Shown in pieces: positions 60,377-64,000 of a stretch of 64,000 nucleotides of DNA. The notes under the pieces were generated by a model, which searched no databases, was not told the origin of the DNA, and saw only the letters and a program-made list of their open reading frames with translations. The first letter of the stretch is position 1, and every line of letters begins with the position of its first letter. The position numbers and the translations under genes are program-made. The stretch lies in contig NZ_JANUQM010000011.1 in NCBI RefSeq assembly GCF_030386795.1, positions 62,001 to 126,000 on the forward strand, written 5' to 3'. The stretch comes from Streptomyces sp. S.PNR 29 (GTDB taxonomy: Bacteria > Actinomycetota > Actinomycetes > Streptomycetales > Streptomycetaceae).

Positions 60377-61351
60377 TCATCCCGCCAGGAGCCTGCGCAG
60401 CCAGTTCAGCTGGGCGGCGACGGCCGACTGCGACAGCGCGGCGTGCGGGGCGAAGCCGTCGAAGCCGTGGAAGCCGCCGGGCCACACGTGCAGCTCGGCC
60501 ACGCCGCCGGCCTGCCAGATGCGCGAGGCGTAGGCGACGACCTCGTCGCGGAAGGTCTCCGCGGAACCGACGTCTAGGAAGGCCGGGGGCAGGCCGGTCA
60601 GGTCCTCGGCGCGGGCGGGTGCCGCGTACGGGGAGACGTCCGGACCAGCCCGGCGCTCACCCAGCAGCGCGGTCCAGCCGGTCTCGTTGGCCGTGCGGTC
60701 CCAAATACCGAGGCCCGCCATCTGGTAAGAGGACGGCGTGTCGTTGCGGTCGTCGAGCATCGGGCACATCAGCATCTGCCCGATGGGCCGCGGCCCCTGC
60801 CGGTCCCGGGTGAGCAGCGCCAGCGCCGCACAGAGCCCGCCGCCCGCGCTGGCGCCCGCGAGGACGATCCGCTCCGGGTCGCCGCCGAGTTCCTTGGCGT
60901 GTTCCGCCGTCCACAGCAGCCCGGCGTACACGTCGTCGATCTGGGCGGGGTACGGATGCTCCGGCGCCAGCCGGTACTCCACGGAGACCACCACGGCGCC
61001 CAGTTCCTTCCCCCAAGCCAGTGGCCAGGCGACCCCGACTCTGTTGTTGCCGATGATCATGCCGCCGCCGTGCACGTGATAGATCACCGGCAGCGGGCCC
61101 GCGCCGACGGGAGCGGCCGGACGGCAGATCAGCAGTGAGATGTCCGGCTCGCCCTGCGGCCCGGGCACCTGCCGGTCCTCCACCTCGAAGAACCCGTCCA
61201 GCGTGAGGTCCAGGTCGGCGAGCATCTGGATGCCGGACCCCTGCCGCACATCGGCGATCTCGTCCATGGTGAGGCCCGGACTGACCACGTCCTTGATCAG
61301 TTCCAGGGCGGCGGCGAGTTCGGGGTCGAACGGGGGCGGGACCTGGGTCAT
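60377..61351 (-). CDS. alpha/beta hydrolase, HSL-type esterase
   Basis: 324 residues. YHVHGGGMIIGNN is the HGGG oxyanion motif (near residue 93), VLAGASAGGGLCAALALL the Ser elbow (GxSxG near residue 167), FLDVGSAETFRDE carries Asp and GGFHGFDGF the His. A hormone-sensitive-lipase-like carboxylesterase on short acyl esters. The convergent-free 3' side carries a decayed copy of its own last codons at 60288-60329. Confidence 0.9.
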   Translation of the reverse strand: MTQVPPPFDPELAAALELIKDVVSPGLTMDEIADVRQGSGIQMLADLDLTLDGFFEVEDRQVPGPQGEPDISLLICRPAAPVGAGPLPVIYHVHGGGMIIGNNRVGVAWPLAWGKELGAVVVSVEYRLAPEHPYPAQIDDVYAGLLWTAEHAKELGGDPERIVLAGASAGGGLCAALALLTRDRQGPRPIGQMLMCPMLDDRNDTPSSYQMAGLGIWDRTANETGWTALLGERRAGPDVSPYAAPARAEDLTGLPPAFLDVGSAETFRDEVVAYASRIWQAGGVAELHVWPGGFHGFDGFAPHAALSQSAVAAQLNWLRRLLAG

Positions 61352-61367
61352 GGTGTCTCCTCACGCG

Positions 61368-62615
61368 TCATCGCGGCGGCTCGTGCGGACATGGTGGGCC
61401 CGGCCGGCCGGGCACGGGCGCCGCCGTACGGCGGAACCTGCCCGCCGTACGGCGGGTGACAAGGACGTGACGGGTGACGGCCGGGGTGGTGAGGACGGCG
61501 ACGAGGGCGCACACGCCGGTCCACCCGAAGCGGGCGAGGGCATGCGCCCCCAGCCACGACCCCAGACCGCCACCAAGATACGCGCAGGTCATGTACGCGG
61601 TGTTCAGGCAGCTGCGGACCTCGGCGCGCAGCGCGTAGAGGCGGACCTGGTTGGCCACCATGCCGGACTGCATGCCCACGTCCAGCAGCAGGGTGCCCGC
61701 GACCAGGGCGGCGAGGCCGAGTACGCCGCCCGCTGCGCCCAGCGCCAGCACCGCCGCCGACCCGCCGGCCACGAGGAAGCCCACCAGATTGACGGCGTCC
61801 GGACCCCGGCGGTCGACCTGGCGGCCCGCCGCCGGCGTGCACAGCATGGTCGCCGCGTTGACCAGGGCGAGCAGCCCGACGGCCCGTGCGTCCATGTCGT
61901 ACACCGGTCCCGTGAGCAACAGCGCGACGCCGGTCCACACGGCGGAGAACCCGGCGAACACCGACGCCTGGTAGAGGCAGGAGCGGCGCAGCTCGGGCTC
62001 GGTGCGCAGCAGGCGCAGCGGCTCGGCCAGGAGCGCCGGGTAGGACTGGGCGGAGGGCGGGCGGGTGTCCGGCAGGGCACGGGCCAGGAGCCCGGCGGTC
62101 GTCAGGGACAGCGCCGCGGCCAGGACGTACGGGGCGCGCCAGCCCAGCCACTCGCCGAGGGCGCCGCCGAAGGTACGGGACAGCAGCATCCCGGCCAGGG
62201 AGCCGCTCAGCAGGATCCCGCCGGTCACCCCGCGGCGCTCCGCCGGCACCAGGCCCGCCGTCAGCGGACCGGCGAGCGGCGCCACCACCGTCGTCACCCC
62301 GACGAACGCGCTCGCGCCGACGAGCGGCACCAGCCCGGGCGCGGCGGCCGCCGCCAGCAGCCCGAGGCCGGTCAGCGTGAGCAGGCCGGCCAGCAACGGA
62401 CGGTGCGGGAGCCGGTCGCCGAGCGGGACGAGCAGGAAGACGCCGGCCGCGTACCCGAACTGGACCGCGGTGACGACCATGGCGGCCGCGTCGGGCGGGA
62501 CGCCGAGGCCGGCGGCCACCAGCGGGGCGAGCGCCTGCGGGAAGTACACGTTGCCCACGGCCACGCCGCACGCGAGGGCGAGCACAGTAGGGTGCCGGAG
62601 AGGATGATCCGTCAT
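61368..62615 (-). CDS. MFS transporter
   Basis: 415 residues, about 12 helices, no signal peptide. LALACGVAVGNVYFPQALAPLV, the loop 2-3 motif LGDRLPHRPLLA, and a mid-protein VGLLALVNAATMLCTPAAGRQVDRRGPDAV (landmark GRQVDRRGP) fit the Drug:H+ DHA or arabinose-efflux groups. The C-terminal 25 residues are Arg/Pro-rich and cytoplasmic. Divergent from an ArsR-like regulator with a 56-bp spacer, so probably a regulated exporter. Confidence 0.88.
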   Translation of the reverse strand: MTDHPLRHPTVLALACGVAVGNVYFPQALAPLVAAGLGVPPDAAAMVVTAVQFGYAAGVFLLVPLGDRLPHRPLLAGLLTLTGLGLLAAAAAPGLVPLVGASAFVGVTTVVAPLAGPLTAGLVPAERRGVTGGILLSGSLAGMLLSRTFGGALGEWLGWRAPYVLAAALSLTTAGLLARALPDTRPPSAQSYPALLAEPLRLLRTEPELRRSCLYQASVFAGFSAVWTGVALLLTGPVYDMDARAVGLLALVNAATMLCTPAAGRQVDRRGPDAVNLVGFLVAGGSAAVLALGAAGGVLGLAALVAGTLLLDVGMQSGMVANQVRLYALRAEVRSCLNTAYMTCAYLGGGLGSWLGAHALARFGWTGVCALVAVLTTPAVTRHVLVTRRTAGRFRRTAAPVPGRPGPPCPHEPPR

Positions 62616-62671
62616 GTGCCGAAGTCCACGGCAGCGACGCGCGGTTGCCAAAGGATGTAGCGGGGGGCTAA

Positions 62672-63658
62672 ATGATCAGCTTCCAGCTCGGTGCCGAGGA
62701 CCTCGCGGACACCCGGTTCGCGATCTCCCCCCTGCGCGAGGTCATGGGCAGTCTCAGAGCCCTGCGTGCCCCTGGCCTGTACCCCCTGCACACCCGGTGG
62801 CGTGCCTCGGTGCTGGACCGGCTCGACCCCGCCGACGCCCGGCTGCTCGCGGCCCTGGTGGGGGAGACCCTCGCCCTGCCCGACTTCCTGACACCGCGAC
62901 CGACGGCCTTCGCGCCCACGGTCGAGGAGCAGCTGGCCGTCGTACGCGCCACGCCCCCGGAGGTCGTCCGCCGCGACCTGTACGCGGTGCACGCACCGAG
63001 ACCGCTGCCGAACGCGCTGCGCGCGCTCAAGGCGCCCGGTGACGCGCCGGTCGCGGAGCTGCTGGAGGAACTGTGCGCACTCCTGTACCGCTACTGGGAG
63101 TCGGCGCTGCTGCCCGCGTGGCCACAGATGCGGCTGGTGCTGGAGGCCGACATCACCCACCGTGCACGGCAGCTGGCCACCGGCGGCGCGCGTCTCCTCT
63201 TCGCCGGCCTGCATCCGAACCTGCGCTGGCGGGGCGGTGTCCTGCACGTCGAGAAGATGATCGGGCACCATCACGTGGACGGCTCAGGTCGGGGCCTGCG
63301 CCTGGTGCCGTCCCTGTTCGCGCACAAGCCGGCGCCTCCGGTCAGCGCCGAGGAACCCCCGATGCTGGCCTACCCGAGCCGGGGCGCCGCGACCCTGTGG
63401 GAGCCGGAACCCGAGCCCGGCGCACCGGCGCTCATCGCCCTGCTCGGCGCGCCCAGGACGACGCTGCTGCGTCTGCTCGCCGAGCCGCTGCCGACGGTCG
63501 AGATCGCCCGGCGCCTCGGAGTGACGCCGAGCGCCGTGTCCCAGCACCTCAAGGTGCTGCACGCGACGGGCCTGGTGACCCGCACCCGCGACGGACGACA
63601 CGTCCTCTACCGGCGCAGCCCGCTCGGCGACCAGCTGGCGGGCAACGGTGGGGGTTGA
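62672..63658 (+). CDS. DUF5937/ArsR-type winged-helix regulator
   Basis: 328 residues. A 235-residue N-terminal DUF5937-like domain (MISFQLGAEDLADTRFAISPLREVMGSLRAL landmark LADTRFAISPL) precedes an ArsR HTH: LRLLAEPLPTVEIARRLGVTPSAVSQHLKVLHATGLVTRTRDGRHVLYRRS (landmark TPSAVSQHLKVLHATGL). Likely represses the divergent MFS gene. Its stop overlaps the -35 element of the next promoter. Confidence 0.88.
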   Translation: MISFQLGAEDLADTRFAISPLREVMGSLRALRAPGLYPLHTRWRASVLDRLDPADARLLAALVGETLALPDFLTPRPTAFAPTVEEQLAVVRATPPEVVRRDLYAVHAPRPLPNALRALKAPGDAPVAELLEELCALLYRYWESALLPAWPQMRLVLEADITHRARQLATGGARLLFAGLHPNLRWRGGVLHVEKMIGHHHVDGSGRGLRLVPSLFAHKPAPPVSAEEPPMLAYPSRGAATLWEPEPEPGAPALIALLGAPRTTLLRLLAEPLPTVEIARRLGVTPSAVSQHLKVLHATGLVTRTRDGRHVLYRRSPLGDQLAGNGGG

Positions 63659-63685
63659 CTTGGAGTGCGCTCCAAGTTCTAGCGT
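63655..63685 (+). promoter_or_regulatory. MerR-type promoter with operator palindrome
   Basis: TTGACT (63655-63660), 19-bp spacer, TAGCGT (63680-63685). The spacer region holds the perfect palindrome ACTTGGAG-TGCG-CTCCAAGT (63658-63677). A 19-bp spacer occupied by a dyad is the hallmark of promoters activated by MerR-family regulators. It lies 40 bp upstream of the LLM gene start. Confidence 0.75.
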
Positions 63686-63724
63686 CACAAGGGTCGTTGC
63701 CACTCCGGACGAACGGATACGGAC

Positions 63725-64000
63725 ATGCGCGTGGGCGTGCACATCAACCGGTTCGGCCACTCCGGGGGCGCCCCGGCACTCGGCGCGGAACTGGCCGCCG
63801 CGGGCGCCGCGGCCGAGGCGGCGGGCGTCAGCTGGCTGTCCGTCATGGACCACTACTTCCAGATGGAGTTCAACGGCGGCGCCGAGGAGCCCATGCTGGA
63901 GGCCTACACGACCCTGGGCTATCTCGCCGGACACACCTCCACCGTCCGCCTCGGCGCGCTGGTGACCGGCGTGACCTACCGCCACCCCGGCCTGCTCGCC
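63725..64000 (+). CDS. LLM class F420-dependent oxidoreductase, 3' truncated by the window
   Basis: 92 residues are visible from the ATG at 63725: MRVGVHINRFG, AAGVSWLSVMDHYFQMEF and LGYLAGHTSTVRLGALVTGVTYRHPGLLA, all typical of the F420-dependent LLM group (GALVTGVTYRHPG is the coenzyme-binding strand). The rest lies outside. Behind a MerR-type promoter. Confidence 0.88.
   Translation, partial: MRVGVHINRFGHSGGAPALGAELAAAGAAAEAAGVSWLSVMDHYFQMEFNGGAEEPMLEAYTTLGYLAGHTSTVRLGALVTGVTYRHPGLLA

Noticed and set aside
1..64000. tRNA, rRNA, insertion sequence, integrase or CRISPR features
   Set aside because: No T-loop/CCA-type patterns, transposase or integrase motifs, or regularly spaced direct repeats were recognised; a dedicated scan could still find short RNAs.

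Overview
The window is about 70% GC, has strong third-position GC bias, frequent GTG starts, 4-nt ATGA/GTGA gene overlaps and many Tat or lipoprotein exports. Together with an ergothioneine operon, dodecin, zinc-free L32, CebR-type operators and an ECF41 sigma factor, this points to a Streptomyces (or close actinomycete) chromosome, probably from an arm-proximal, accessory-rich stretch. I saw no rRNA, tRNA, CRISPR array, insertion sequence or prophage gene.

Layout. 1-2.2 kb: a putative ribosomal peptide locus. A peptide with nine consecutive x-Ser-Glu triplets precedes a 50-residue ORF, a degenerate ATP-grasp-like protein and a RimK-type ATP-grasp ligase, the last three coupled by 4-nt overlaps. 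This is the best candidate for an undescribed system. 2-6.4 kb: LLM monooxygenase, bicovalent-FAD oxidase and a TPR-LuxR regulator. 6.5-7.9 kb: COG0523 (CobW) metallochaperone and cysteine-free L32 behind a Zur-like dyad. 7.9-10 kb: acetate-type symporter with its DUF485 partner. 10.3-13.9 kb: secreted beta-helix protein, HAD phosphatase, dodecin, orphan sugar-binding lipoprotein. 13.9-18.4 kb: egtABCD. 18.7-23.3 kb: bacterial PARG, PemK-like protein, flotillin with a small NfeD-like partner, amidase.

23.5-34.3 kb is a plant-cell-wall region: secreted GH43-AbfB arabinofuranosidase, cytoplasmic GH43, a decayed GH remnant, a tandem-duplicated CE2/SGNH esterase, a second SGNH esterase, an expansin and a Tat-exported alpha-barrel protein. 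Perfect TGGGAGCGCTCCCA (CebR) boxes precede both esterases, one of them shared with the expansin, and a variant precedes the barrel protein, so the genes look like one cellulose-responsive set. An SDR and a DJ-1 family protein are interleaved.

34.3-36 kb: YceI divergent from an ECF41 (SigJ-like) sigma factor; both genes have CCTCACA-N16-CGTC promoters. 36-47 kb: small metabolic and stress genes (methyltransferase, nucleotidyltransferase, VOC, PRC/DUF2382, LLM, monooxygenase with TetR regulator and operators, K+ channel, CBS, PEBP) and a group 2 sigma factor behind a sigma-B-like promoter. 47-53 kb: MBL-fold and CapA proteins, then an RNA-processing group (RtcB, archease, ThiI). 53-64 kb: FAD oxidoreductase with polysaccharide pyruvyl transferase, phosphoribosyltransferase, TerC, CoA-transferase, PucR-like regulator, esterase, MFS exporter divergent from a DUF5937 regulator, and a truncated LLM gene behind a MerR-type promoter.

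Family assignments come from reading the translations; no database search was possible.
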